Assembly (NCBI GenBank): GCA_949751835.1
Contig: CATKHK010000169.1
Location: 1 to 35,937 of the forward strand
DNA from: Blepharisma japonicum
Lineage: Eukaryota > Ciliophora > Heterotrichea > Heterotrichida > Blepharismidae
Direction of reading: 5' to 3'
DNA: 35,937 nt
This document shows positions 22,782 to 35,783 of this stretch, one piece after another. The position numbers and the translations under genes were made by a program. The notes below the pieces were generated by a model. The model ran no database searches. It saw nothing but the letters and a program-made list of their open reading frames with translations, and was not told where the DNA came from. Within the stretch, counting starts at the first letter, position 1; the number at the start of each line of letters is the position of its first letter.

Positions 22782-25700
22782 TTAATATCAATCTCTATTG
22801 AATGACGGATACAAATCTCAGTTAAGAATTTGCGGGTGCTCATCATCAATTTTCTTTAAGATTTCCCCACAAATGAAATCTATCAGCATATTATCCGAAT
22901 TAAATTCAGAAACCATTTTTTGACCTCTAGTGTTTTCAGCAATTCTGCTATATATAGCTCCTGCTTTACTATTATTATAAATCGCATGCACCGGGATATG
23001 TTTTTCTACAATTTTTGCTAATTCTTTATTAACATCTATTATATTGCTAAATTTTGAATACGTTTGACTAGACACTCAGCCCCTTTGCTGCCTATTTTCA
23101 GCAGTAAAATCGCCAAGTAAAAACACTTGAGAAATTTTATAATTTCTAATGGCTTTATTTGCGTGCCATAACCCCAGCTCAACTGCTCCATTTGTAAAGC
23201 CATCCTCAGGACGGATATTTCTCAAAAATCCATCAATAGTATCAGAATATTTTGCTCATGGAGAAATTTGCAGTATTTTATCGTCATTAAAGTTATAGTC
23301 TCTGTAAATGCAATACTGAAGTTTGAAACATTCAGCGCTCATTTGTTTTGCTGCCAAAACATCTGAAATTCTTGAGAATATTGTCCCCACTGTATTTTTT
23401 GCTGCTCTCAATACTTGTTGTCCAGCATTCATTATAATAATCGCCCTTGAAACTTCTACTGTGCTAAGCCCTAAGCTAGCTTCTAATAAAAATTCTTTAG
23501 CACTTCTTTTATCATTTTGCTCAATACTATCTATATATTCCATTGATCTATCGTGCTGAGCTTTAGCTCTTTTTACAGCATCAGACCTCGTTTGGTTTTT
23601 TTGCATATTAAATTCGTCTCTTTTTGCATTTATAGATTCATAAAAATTTCCTTTATTTCTCATATATTCCACATCTTCTATTGTAATATTAAAGGGTCCA
23701 AGATCTGTGTCTAACAGAACCATGCTGTATGATCCTTGCTGCCCTTGCCTTGCTGTTCTTCCCTTAATCTGAGTTTCTTCTGATCTACTTTCCGCCAGAA
23801 ATGTTTGAATTACATGAACTCCTTTGTTTGTCTCAACTTCTCGATTTAGACACTTAAAATCAGTTCCTCGCCCAAAAACTCTAGTCAATAATGTGACTGT
23901 ATTTGGAACTGTTGCTTTTTTAATCAGCATAGCTCTGTCTCCTGCATTCAATACCTCAGTGATCAGCTGAATATCATAGTCAGTATCTTTTATTCCAGAG
24001 TAATTAAAAAATTTCATTAATTTGTCCTCATCTTCAAAAAAAACAAAAACAGCTCTTCTGCTGTCCTCTGTTTTCCCTTTAATTTGGCTCTCAATTTCTT
24101 TAATTATTGTTATGTGGTAGTCATCTTTGTTTTCTACATGAACATCCTTTTCACTCCTAAAAATTCGATTATTTTTTCCAAAAACGGATGGCATAAAGGT
24201 GCTTAGTGCAATATTATATTCATTCTCTATTATATTTCTTTCATAGTGCTCCAAAGTTTCCAAAGTTCCTGTAACTCCCATAATATAATTGAACTTGTGA
24301 GGAATTTCTGCATATGAGTAATTACCACAATCAATAGAAAGAGAAATTTTGTTTTTTAAACTCGCTTGAGTGATTTTCCCCTTTTCTTTTTCGTTATAGT
24401 AGGCAAATAACGTTTCGTATCCAAATGTTAGATTAGTTATATATCCATCGTGCTGTCTGTAGGCAATTTTATCCCCTTGAATTATGTATTCATGAGCATT
24501 GAAGTTGTTTACATCTCTCACCATCCCTCTGGCAGCCCTTTCAACAAGGATTTCAAAGCCTGGGAACTCTCGACAGCAGTTATTATATACACTTGTATTC
24601 AGAAGCTCATTAATTTTAATTGTCTTTCTGTTTCTTCAAATATAATCTGTCAATTCTTTAATTGTAGAATGTCTCATTCCTTGAGCAGAGTTATAAGTTT
24701 TTCCATAAAATGATTCGGAAAAGAAAACATCAACTTCATCTATCAAGAGTACTGTAGGTCTGTCTGCAATTTTATTAGTCTGCTTCTTCATTTCTCCTGT
24801 CTTTATTAAATTTTCTGCGATTTCTCTAATATCTCCATGAGTGTTGATAAAATTATTGCAAAGCGTTCCGAAGGTTCCATACTCTATCCAATTTAAAATT
24901 CCTAGAGTTGAATACAAATCTGTAAAATAATCGAAATCTCGCTTGCTTAAGTAAGAGCTATAGCAGGCACAATAGATTTTAAATCCTATTAAAGCTAGAA
25001 TAGAGGATAAAAACGCCAATGTGATTGATTTTCCTTCTCCAGTAAGGATCTCTACTAAATTATTTCCGAAGATCGTGCCTTTTGTGTAGCCAATGCTAAG
25101 CATACGGAATATTGAAAGAACCTGTATTGGATGAGGAGCAAAAATCGAGCTTTTTTGCTCTTCATCATTTTCGTCTTCCTGGTATTTTTCTATGTTTATA
25201 AGTCCCCAAAGATTTGCAAGGTAAGCCAAAAGCTCTGGATATGAGTCTTTTAATTGTTCTAAATCTGGGTTTAAAGAGTCTACAGTTAATTTTTTTGAAT
25301 AATTCTTTATTTCTCCAATCATTTGGTCTATAGCACCACGAACTTTAATATTTTTTGAAATTTTCCAAAATTTGGCCTGAATCTGATTAAATTTTTTATC
25401 GTAAATTTTATACTTGCTTTCCAGTTCTTTCTTATTTATATTTACCCCTTTGATATTTTCCAATGCAAATTCTATTCCATGCTGTTGTGTTTTGCTTGTC
25501 CATATTTTTTGCATTACTGCTTCAAAAAATTTGTGCTCCATAATTATAGTAAGACCTAAACCACTTTCGTGTGATTCAAGTTCTTGAGTGATCGCAACTA
25601 ACAGTTCTTTATTTCTTTTTCTTTTGAATTTTTCAAAAAATGTGTCTATAATTTCATCCATTTCTTTTTTTAATAAAGGAAAGTTATTGGAAATGTCTTT

Positions 25701-28700
25701 TATGCTTACCATAGCTTCTGCTATTACTCTTGAGTTTGTTGAGCTTTCTGCCCTTCTTCTTAAATTATATGCTCTATCAATAATCTTATTTTTAATATTC
25801 CCAACAGTCTCATTCCAATTAAGACCTTTGATTATTAAATATTCCTCAAAATTAATCAAGATGCTATAGCAAGATTGTATTTCTTTAAAATCTTCATTTC
25901 GTATATTCTCTTTATCAATCAAAGAAGCAGCTTTTTTCACAATTTTATCTATTTCGTTACACAGAGACTCAAAAGCCCCTTTTATTGTCTTCTCAAAATC
26001 GATAACGTCAGAATCTAAATGATTTTTTATTTCTTCATATTTATTTAATTCATTTCATTTATCTTGAATTTCATAGGAAATTATTTCAAGAAATACAGGA
26101 TGTTTGATTTCAGAAAATTCAATTTTTAAGTTTTTGAAATACACACTTAATTTATAAACTTCTTCATTTAAGCTCTCTACATAAAATGAATAAGGCTGAA
26201 TTTTCAAGGTTTGTTGATAATTATCATAAAATCTATCACTTTTATGCTCTACCAAAAATTCTTTAAAAATTTTCAAAAAGTCATCTCGTTCCTTGATTCT
26301 TTTTAAAATTATATTTAAGATACGAAGATTGTTGAAGTCTTTGAGCTCTTTAATACAATCTCGATGTAATCTTTCATAAAAGTTTGAAATTTCAGTCAGC
26401 ATCTTTGCAATGGTGGTATTGACACCAAAAATGTCAGAGTTTTTTAAGTCTTTACTAATTTTGGTATTAAATTCCATAAAAGCTACATAAACTCTGAATG
26501 CCTCTACCAGCTCTTCACTACTGTTCTTGCTCTCAATATTTATAAGGGTGTTCAAATTCCTTTTAATTAATTGATCAATGCACTGATAAATTTCTGAAAG
26601 AATCGTTTCACTGCCATTTATTAAATCTATTAGTTCATCTTTTGAAGTGAAAATTGATGCTTTATCAAAAACAATATTTCAGTCTTTCTTATAAAGAGCT
26701 GCGTTTATTTCACTTTTGGCTGAGTTTAAAATTTCTCTCAGTTTGCTTTCTACATACTGCATGTCTGATTGATTTTTTTGTTTATTTAATTCTCGGAGTA
26801 GTTTGCACAGTTCGCTAATGTTTTCTTTTCTTGCTTGATCATCAATTTTATTTCTGACTTCTTTTTTTTCCCTTTTTATATTTTTTTTCAAATCTTCGAC
26901 CAAAGTCACCACATTTTCTTTAATTTCTTTAGGCAAAAAGCCTAAAATAGACGTAATTTCATCAATGACTTCTTTTTTTTCTGAATGATTTTTATTTGGG
27001 AATTCATTTTTAGCTGTTTCAAGCATTCCATTAATAAAACCAATAATTTCATTTAGAGCTTCTCTATAAACCTGATAATTATTGGCAGCTTCTTCAATTT
27101 CCAGAATTTGAGGGAACTCTTTAAGATCCTTAATTGTGCAATTATTTATACTCTGTATAAGGTTTAATCGTAAATCATCAATCCATGTTCTGATTTTTTG
27201 GATTTCCAAAGGAATAATTTCTCCATCAAGCTCTGTATTCAGATCTTGGATATCTTTTATTTTTTCTTCAGCTTCGTTAAATTTGAAGGCTTGAGCAGTA
27301 ATTATAATAGAATTGAGAAATTCCATAATTTTATTTCAGAAAATTCTGGTGGTTTCGTTTTCAAGCTCAATAAGTGTTTTCCTTTTAGGCTTCTCAAACA
27401 AAGTAAAAATTTTGGTTTTTTTAGCTAAATTGACCTTATGAATATTTATAATAATTTTAGGTATTAGTGAATGGTCAAGCTTAGAGTTGTTTATATTTAA
27501 AGCATTTCCTTTTGCGTCTGATAATATCGATTCAATGATAAATTGTGCTCTATCTTTAACAATGTCTTTATTATCGTTTCAAGTTGCTTCATCAAGGCAT
27601 TTTATCAATTTATTTGCTCTTTTAAATTTGTGAATTTCAATTGATTCTAGTATGCTTTTGCATGTTTGGTTAAGTTTTCTGCTTAGATTTTTTTCATACA
27701 TAGATGAAAGCGATTTAAAATCATCATTAACAATAGCAAATTCAGTGACTATAACTAATAATGATGACATCCTTTGAAATCTGCTATTTTTATCGCTAAG
27801 CCTAAGCTCTTCACTAAGGATATCTCTCAATTCATCAAGTTTGGTGCAATATCTCCTATAGTCAGGCTCCATATCAAAATATTTCGACAATGAGGGAGAT
27901 TTTGTGCTTATTAAAGACATTTCTTTAAAGCGCAAGGCGGCCTGATGGGAAAATGCTTTTATTGACTCGAAATCAGTAAATGATTCATCCTTTATTTTAC
28001 TTGGAATGCTATTGAAGTATTGGGTTAAAGAATCAAGATTTCTATTATAGATCTGCATCAAATTTTCGAGAATACTTTTAGAAATTGCTTCAGTTAATTC
28101 AAATAATTCAGGAATTTTTTTGCACTCTTCAATATACTGATACGAATTTTCTACTTTATCAACATCAATAGAGCCTTCTTCCATCCTATTATTGGATTTT
28201 TGAATTAAATTTTCAATTTCTTTTATTTTTTCATCTACATCTTCAATGTTTGCAAAGCCATTATTTCTAACAAATCCTTCAAGTATCTCTGCGCTTTCTC
28301 TTGCTTCTTCACCTTGAGTGTATTTAAGTCTAAGTTCTCTCAACATCTTAAGCTCTTCATTTGCTGTCTCAGGGTTAAGTTCTCTTCTAATAAATTCCAG
28401 CGATTCATGCACTCTTTTTCTAAATATTCTAATAATTTTTTTATGACAATTTTCCACTGAAGGAAAAAATTCTTTAAGTAGTGAAACTTCTCTCATTTTT
28501 TGAACGATAGAGTATCCTTTAGATACATTGAGAGAAAACTCATATCCTAAGTCAATATCTCCTAAGTCAACCTTAAGTTTATCAATAAAAAATTTAATTT
28601 CATTTTCAATTCCTGAAAGTTTGTTAGTATATTTTGCTTCACTGAATTTTTCAATTCATTTTCACGACTCAAGACAAGCTAAGCAGCCATGCAGCGGCGC

Positions 28701-31700
28701 AAAGTCCACAGAATCAGGTGAGTTGATGAAAGATTTAATAATATCTTTTGCTTCTCTTTTGTAAACATTAATTTTTTTCATTACGGAGTTAAGCATTTCT
28801 CGATAAGAAGCAGCTATAAGACATTCTATGTCTGGAACTTCCATTAATAAAACGAATTCATCAAAGTTGGCTTCAAATATAGAGAAATTACATGATGTAT
28901 CACTATTTATAATTGACAAAACCTGTGCCTTAGATTTTTCAAAATATGCTTGGTACTCTTCCTTAATTGAAGATATGAGATTGTCTAATTCATTTATAGC
29001 TATAAGTTCATGCAAACTATGAACACCTAGAGCTTCTTTTATAATCGAAATGTTTACTTTAAGTACTTCAATATCACTTTTTTCAATGCGTTCTTTCTTT
29101 AATGGAGTAATTGAGATATTATATCACTCTTTTAAGCTTGAAATAAATTGATTTTTTAGAAAATTAAGTTTCTCATCTAAATTTGCATAGCCCAAGTACT
29201 CACGGGTAATTCCTAAATATCTATCTGTTTCAGAAATGCTATTAGCAAAATCGGCAAAATTGTTATTTTTTAAATCTGCACTTCCAGTTGCCAATAAGTT
29301 TTCAATAAAATCTACATATTTGTGGCAAAGACTTTTATAAAGAGGAGTTAGTTCTTCAAATGATTCGCTTAAAATTTTACAATTTTTTAGCCAAGTGCTC
29401 AAAATAAAATCATCAACGTCTTCAACTTTGAAGCATGACTGAGCAAGACTTAGCTTATCGACAATATTTTCTAGCATTCCATTTGAAGAAGGTGTTTCCT
29501 CTCTCAAATGCTTTTTTCTAATATCGTCTGATATTTTTATAGCTCTATAAATTTTTTTATAATGATTTATAGTATTTTCGTCTAAAGTTCCGTTATTGTC
29601 TAGATAGCTATTAAATTGTAAAATTGTTTTTTTATATATTTCCTTAGTAGTTCTAATTACTGATTCAACGCATTCAATATATTGAGGCTGAAATTGTGTA
29701 AATAATCGCCCAATGTATTGAAGCTCATCCAATTTATATCTAATCATTTCATAGTCAAGAGAATTTAGTGCTTTTTCAATTTCTGTTTTACTAAGAGCCA
29801 CTTGGTGTTTTAGTAAAGCTCTTGAATCTTCGGTGATAAACCTTTCAAAGGCATTTTTTGGGTCCAAAATTGGATCTCTCTCCATTATTTTTCTAATTAT
29901 TTCTTGATGATCGTCTTTAACAGGATTAATTGTCAAGACCCCATCTCTTGTTTTATCTCTTATATCTTTCAAAATATGAAAAAACGCTGCATCTGAATTT
30001 TCTTGGCTGCTAATTATCGAATTTACTTTTCCATGTATGTTTAAAGCATCTGATTTATGATAATTTGTAAAAGCATATGTAAATGAGATGCTATATTTGT
30101 TGAAATCAGTAATGAGTCTTCCTAAAGTATGAGCAAGTTTCTGAACTCCTTCAAATCTACCTCCTTCAGTTTTTGAGCTTAGCAAAATTAATGGCCTTAC
30201 ACTTCTACATTTTTTTGCATACTCGACAATGCTTATTGTGTTTGCCATATCCACTTCTGCTCCATTTGTATCCATTAATCCTGGAGTATCGCATAAATAA
30301 ACAGTCTCTCCAGTATTAGCTAAATTTAGAGGAATATGCGTGACATATCTCGTTTCTGATTGAGGACGAGATGAAATTACAGTTCCTTTTAATGCGGGAT
30401 TTTGGATATAAGTAGCTTTAATGTCACTTATTCCATCTTCAGTAACATATTCCATTTTAGAGCCACATAGAAAATGAGTTGTCGTTGACTTTCCTGAGCC
30501 TGTAGCCCCAATTAGCAAAATAATGTCTTTACCTTCTAAATCCCCAGAATTTTTGATTGATTTTTTAATTAAACGGTCCATCTCTCTTAAATTAACAGGC
30601 CTATATTCTTTCAGGATTTTTTCTGTTTCTCAAATCAATCTTTCTCATTCTTGATTTTCAAAATGCATCCGAAAGTTTTCAGAGACATCATCTTCTCCAT
30701 TTTGCTGTAAAAACCCAATAAAATTGTTGAATTCTGCGTTAGGATTAATAAATTCTATTTTTCTGTGAATATTCAGCTCTGGGTCAAAACTATAGGTTTT
30801 ATAATAGAAATAGCACAAAATGCTGGTAAGAAATTTTTCAGCACAAAATGGCATAGACTTGATATCGTCCATTAACCCTTCTATAACGTCAATCCTCTTT
30901 TGAGTTTCAATTTCTATAGGATTTATAGTTAATAAAGGATGTGGGGGGATCTTTTTGCTATCAGAATGCAGCAATCCCATAACAGCAGGTTTCTCTCCTT
31001 CAAATTTTACAACATCCTTATTATTTTTTTGGTTCTTTGGAATAGATATCTTAGAGGTCTCTATTGATTTTTCTGGTTTATCAGGTCTTTGCCCAATCAG
31101 GAGTAAACTAGGATCTTTTTCTATCATAGATTTTGATCTAAGCTTTATATAAATGGAATGCAGCTTTTCCAACTCAGCAAGATTACTTTTTTCAATTTTT
31201 GCATCTTCTAATTTTTTCCTTTTAAGGTAAAAGGAAATACTCTCTTTTGTTTCGTTTATCTTTTCTTCAATTTGTTGAAGATTTTCAATATCATACTTGG
31301 TTAATCCTTGTTTAAGCTCTTCCTCTAAATTTTCTCCCTCTAAAAGGCTTATTTTTGGATTAATTTCATTATACAATTTTAGTATTCTCTCAAGATCTAG
31401 TAATTTCTTTTTTGCATTTTTTTCATCATCATGTTTTTTCCTTTTATTATAAAAAGCAATATCCTCTTTGACCTCTTCTATTTCTTCCGGGACAATATTT
31501 ATATCATCGATATTATAGATTCATAGCAGCCTATTAATTTCTTCCATACCTTTATTTGTTTCACTTATGCTTTGGTGAGGAGTTTCAATGTCTTCTTCGT
31601 TGAAAAATTCTATCTCTACATTTAAAATTTCCTCACCATCGCTAGGGATCTTTAGTAATTTTTTTGAAATGAGATTTTGGTTGAAGTCAATTAATGCTGA

Positions 31701-31958
31701 CCCCAGCAGCTTTTGGTCATCGTTCATCCGAATATAGAAAGCGATGACTACAGAACTAAAGCCGCTTTGCTGCAAGGGAACTGGAGTAAGGCTGGACACT
31801 TGTGATGGCTCAAAAATAGAAGATTGAAAGATAACTTGGGAGGTTTGGGAGTCATTAAGTGTATAGCTGAGTCCTAGATTGGCATCTAACTCTAAGTTTG
31901 GCATTAATACAACCTTGTTGATTTTAAAGCTAAGTAATGAGCTATCTCTAATAATCAT
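22782..31958 (-). CDS. Gene D: intact giant protein, C2-like + GTPase + helical + SecA-like motor + VWA-like (about 3,058 aa)
   Basis: One frame is open from ATG 31958 to TAA 22782 if TGA is Trp. Without that it would be broken about a dozen times, always where paralogues carry TGG or another sense codon. Residues 18-115 are beta-rich (C2-like, tentative). About 130-260 are charged helical repeats. The P-loop GATGSGKST is at 484-492 and DTPG at 556-559. About 700-2000 are helical/coiled coil. The SecA-type motor has GEGKS 2307-2311, DEVD 2407-2410, MGVTGT 2560-2565, GRGTDF from 2696 and GRTARQG from 2733. A VWA-like end follows, in which the MIDAS position reads NAGQQ (2844-2848). The last 13 residues follow a TGA at 22818 and still align with LYRELYPS of gene E. 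No intron is needed. SecA proteins are ATP-driven preprotein translocases; the scaffold and wing domains that follow the motor in SecA are not evident, so the substrate is unknown. Confidence 0.92.
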
Positions 31959-32413
31959 TTATAATCTTTCTATATTTTTTTTAAGTGCTTAGTATAAAAA
32001 TAGGAAGAAATAAAATTATTTGAAATTATATCAAGAATAATTAGCAAGAGTATTATTTTTGTTTTTAAATTTAAGTTTTGGCAGTATTTGTTTGGCAAAT
32101 TTTTATTTGATGTTCTAAAATATCATAAAATGGGTTATCAGCTATATTAAAACTTATTCCTTCAATATTTTTTGTAAACTGAAATATAAAAGATATGGCA
32201 TTCCAATTTTTTAAGTATATTCGCTGTAACTTGAGTATTAAATTTCTTTGTTATTGTGATGGAGGTAAATCATAAAATTGCAAATAATTAAAGGAAAAAC
32301 CAAATTTCAACAAAATTGAGGAATAATCATGAATAAAGAGTTTTAGTGATTTAAAAATTGTTAATTATTAAGAGATACAAATTCAGCTGTAAAAGTTATT
32401 TTAATCTTATATT
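31959..32413. repeat. 5' flank (putative promoter region) of gene D
   Basis: Second copy of 20310-20750 with a few substitutions and a small insertion (cataaaattgcaaataatta near 32270). It lies directly upstream of the gene D ATG. Confidence 0.75.
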
Positions 32414-32683
32414 TAACTAAATAGCAATTTCTATAATTATTGAACTCATGAGAGCTTAAGGGAGTGTTTATTTTCTCTGTCTTATCAAGTATCAAAAAAT
32501 AAATATTTTACAATTTAACAGCCTAATAAATATTAAAAATTCAATAAAATTGATTCTAAACATTATAACATTAAGAAGTTATGTTTAAGTCTTTATTTAG
32601 TCCCAAATTATTCTGGGCAAAATATTACACTTTTAAGAGAAAATTATAATTTATAATAAGACGAAGTTGAATTAATTAAAATT
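32414..32683. repeat. 3' flank repeat, copy 4, with internal deletions
   Basis: Downstream flank of gene E. Relative to 20751-21307 it lacks about 40 bp near 32430 and 250 bp near 32560. The larger gap falls between two cctaaacatt repeats present in the other copy (20928 and 21178). Confidence 0.75.
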
Positions 32684-35600
32684 TTATTGAGGAGATGGAT
32701 AAAGTTCTCTATAAAGAGTTACAGCTGGCTCATCAGCGATTTTCTTTAAAATTTTCGTACAAATGAACTCTGCCAGTTTATCATTTGAATTAAATTCAGA
32801 AACTCTACTCTGGCCTCTAGTCTTTTTTGCGATTCCGCTATATATAGTTCCTGCTTGATTATTATTATAAGTCACATGCACTGGAATTTGTCTTTCTACA
32901 ATTCTTTCTAATTCTTTATCAACATCCATTATATTGATAAATTTTGAATTAGTTTGGCTAGATTCTCTTCCTCTTTGTTGTCTATTTTCAACAGTAAAAT
33001 CTCCAAGTAAAATCACTTGAGAAATTGTATAATTTCTAATGGCTTTATTTGCGTGCCATAACCCCAGCTCTACTGCTCCATTTGTAAGCCCATCCTCAGA
33101 ACGGATATTTCTCAAAAATCCGTCAATAATATTCGGATTTTTTGCCCATGGAGAAATTTGCAGTATTTTATCATCATTAAAGTTATAGTCTCTGTAAACG
33201 CAATACTGAAGTTTGAAACATTCGGGGCTCAACTCTTTTCTTGTCAAAACATCTGAAATTCTTGAAAATATTGTCCCCACCGTATTTTTTGCTGCTTGCA
33301 ATACTTGTTGTCCAGCATTCATTATAATAATTGTCCTCGAAACTTCTACTGTGCTAAGCCCGCAGCTAGCTTCTAATAAGAATTCTTTAGCACTTTTTTT
33401 ATCATTTTGCTCAATGCTATCTATATATTCCATTGATATTTCGTGCTTAGCTTTAGCTTCTTTTACAGCATTAGACCCCTCTTGGTTTTTTTGTATATTA
33501 AATTCGTCTCTTTTTGCATTTATAGACTTATAAAAAGTTCCGCTATTTCTCATGCTTTCAATATCTTCTATGGTAATATTATAGGGTCCAAGATCTGTGT
33601 CTAACAGAACCATGCTGTATGATCCTTCCTGCCCTTGTCTTGCTGTTCTTCCCTTAATCTGAGTTTCTTCTGATCTACTTTCGGCCAGAAATGTTTGAAT
33701 TACGTGAACTCCTTTGTTTGTCTCAACTTCTCGATTTAGACACTTAAAATCAGTTCCTCTCCCAAAAACTCTAGTCAATAATGTGACAGTATTTGGAACT
33801 GTTGCTTTTTTAACCAGCATAGCTCTGTCTCCTGAATTCAATGCCTCAGTGATCAGCTGAATATCATAGTCAGTATTTTTTATTCCAGAGTCATTAAAAA
33901 ATTTCAATAATTTGTCTTCGTCTTCGAAAAAAACAAAAACAGCTCTTCTGCTGTCCTCTGTTTTCCCTTTAATTTGGCTCTCAATTTCTTTCATAATTTT
34001 TATGTGGTAGTCATCTTTGTTTTCTACGTGAACATCCTTTTCGCTCCTAAAAATTCGATTATTTTTTCCAAAAACGGATGGCATAAAGGTGCTTAGTGTG
34101 ATATTATATTCATTCTCTATTATATTTCTTTCATAGGACTCCAAAGTGTCCAAAGTTCCTGTAACTCCCATAATATAATTGAACTTGTGAGGAATTTCTG
34201 CATATGAGTAATTACCACATTTGACTGTAAGATAAATATTTTTTTCTAAACTTGCTTGAGTGATTTTCCCCTTTTCTTTTTCATTATAGTAGGCAAATAA
34301 TGTTTCGTATCCATATGAGATATTAGTTACATATCCATCATGCTCTCTGTAGGCAATTTCATCCTCCTGAACTATGTATTCATGATCATTAAAAATATTT
34401 ACATCTTTCACCATCCATCTAGCAGCCCTTTCAACCAGAATTTCAAATCCTGGAAACTCTCGACAGCAGTTATTATACACACTTGCATTTAACAGCTCAT
34501 CAATTTTAATTGTCTCTCTGTTTCTTCAAATATAATCTGTTAATTCTTTAATTGTAGAATGTTTCATTCATCTAACAGGGTTATAAGTATTTCCATAAAA
34601 TGATTTGGAAAAGAAAACATCAACTTCATCTATCAAGAGTACTGTAGGTCTCTCTGCAATTTTATTAGTCTGCTTCTTCATTTCTCCTGTCCTTACTAAA
34701 TTTTCTGCAATTTCTCTAATATCTCCATGCGTGTTGATAAAATTATTACAAAGCGTTCCGAAGGTTCCATACTGTATCCACGAGTTAATTCCTAGAGTTG
34801 AATACAAATCTGTAAAATAATCGAAATCTCGCTTGCTTAAGTAAGAGCTATAGCAGGCACAATAGGTTTTAAATCCTATTAAAGCTAAAATAGAGCATAA
34901 AAACGCCAATGTGATTGATTTTCCTTCGCCAGTAAGGATCTGTACTAAATTATTTCCGAAGGTCGTGCCTTTTTTGTAGCCAATACCCAGCATACGGAAT
35001 ATTGAAAGAACCTGTATTGGATGAGGAGCAAAAATCGAGCTTTTTTGCTCTTCATCATTTTCGTCTTCCTCGTATTTTTCTATGTTTATAAGCCCCCAAA
35101 GATTTGCAAGGTAAGCTAAAAGCTCTGGATATAACTCTTTTAATTGTTCTAAATCTGGGTTTAAAGAGTCTACAATTAAATTTTTTGAATAATTCTTTAT
35201 TTCTCCAACCATTTGGTCTATAGCGTTACGAACTCCACCTTCAGTTTTTGAAATTTTCCAATATTTTGTCTGTATGTCATTAAATCTTTCAGTATAGCTT
35301 CTATATTTGCGATCCAATTCTTCCTTATTCATATTTGACCCCTTGATATTTTCCAATGCAAATTCTATTCCATGCTGTTGTGTTTTGCTTGTCCATATTT
35401 TTTGCATTGCTGCTTCAAAAAATTTGTGCTCTGTAATTATATTAAGGCCTAAACCACTTGGATGCGATTCAAGTTCTCCAGTGATTGCAACTAACTGTGC
35501 TTTATCTCTATTTTTTTTGAATTTTTCAAAAAATGCGTCTATAATTCCATCCACTTCTTTTTTTAATAAAGGAAAGTTATTGGAAATGTCTTTTATACTT

Positions 35601-35783
35601 ATCATATCTTCTGCTATTTCTCTGGGTGCTTCTGCTTTATCTGCTCTACATTTTAAATCATATGCTCTGCTTATGATCTTCTTTTTAATATTCCCAACGG
35701 TCTCTTCCCAATTAAGACCATTGATTATTAAATATTTCTCAAAATTAGCTAAACTGCTATAACAAGTTTGAATTTCTTTAAAG
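32684..35783 (-). CDS. Gene E: 5'-truncated paralogue, SecA-like motor plus VWA-like end
   Basis: The frame is open from TAA 32684 through a TGA-Trp near 34565 and beyond 35783. Similarity to genes C and D ends at about 35783, at the segment F-K-E-I-Q. Further upstream the frame stays open to the window edge (a Met at 35935), but that part is unrelated to the family and lies antisense to a coding-looking plus-strand frame. About 1,033 codons belong to the family. Motifs present are GEGKS near 34930, DEVD near 34625, MGVTGT near 34180, FGRGTDF near 33770 and GRTARQG near 33660. In the VWA-like end the MIDAS is replaced by NAGQQ near 33320, and it closes with LYRELYPSPQ. The C2-like, GTPase and helical parts are missing. 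The start is unknown, so it may be expressed from a captured promoter or be a relic. Confidence 0.75.
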
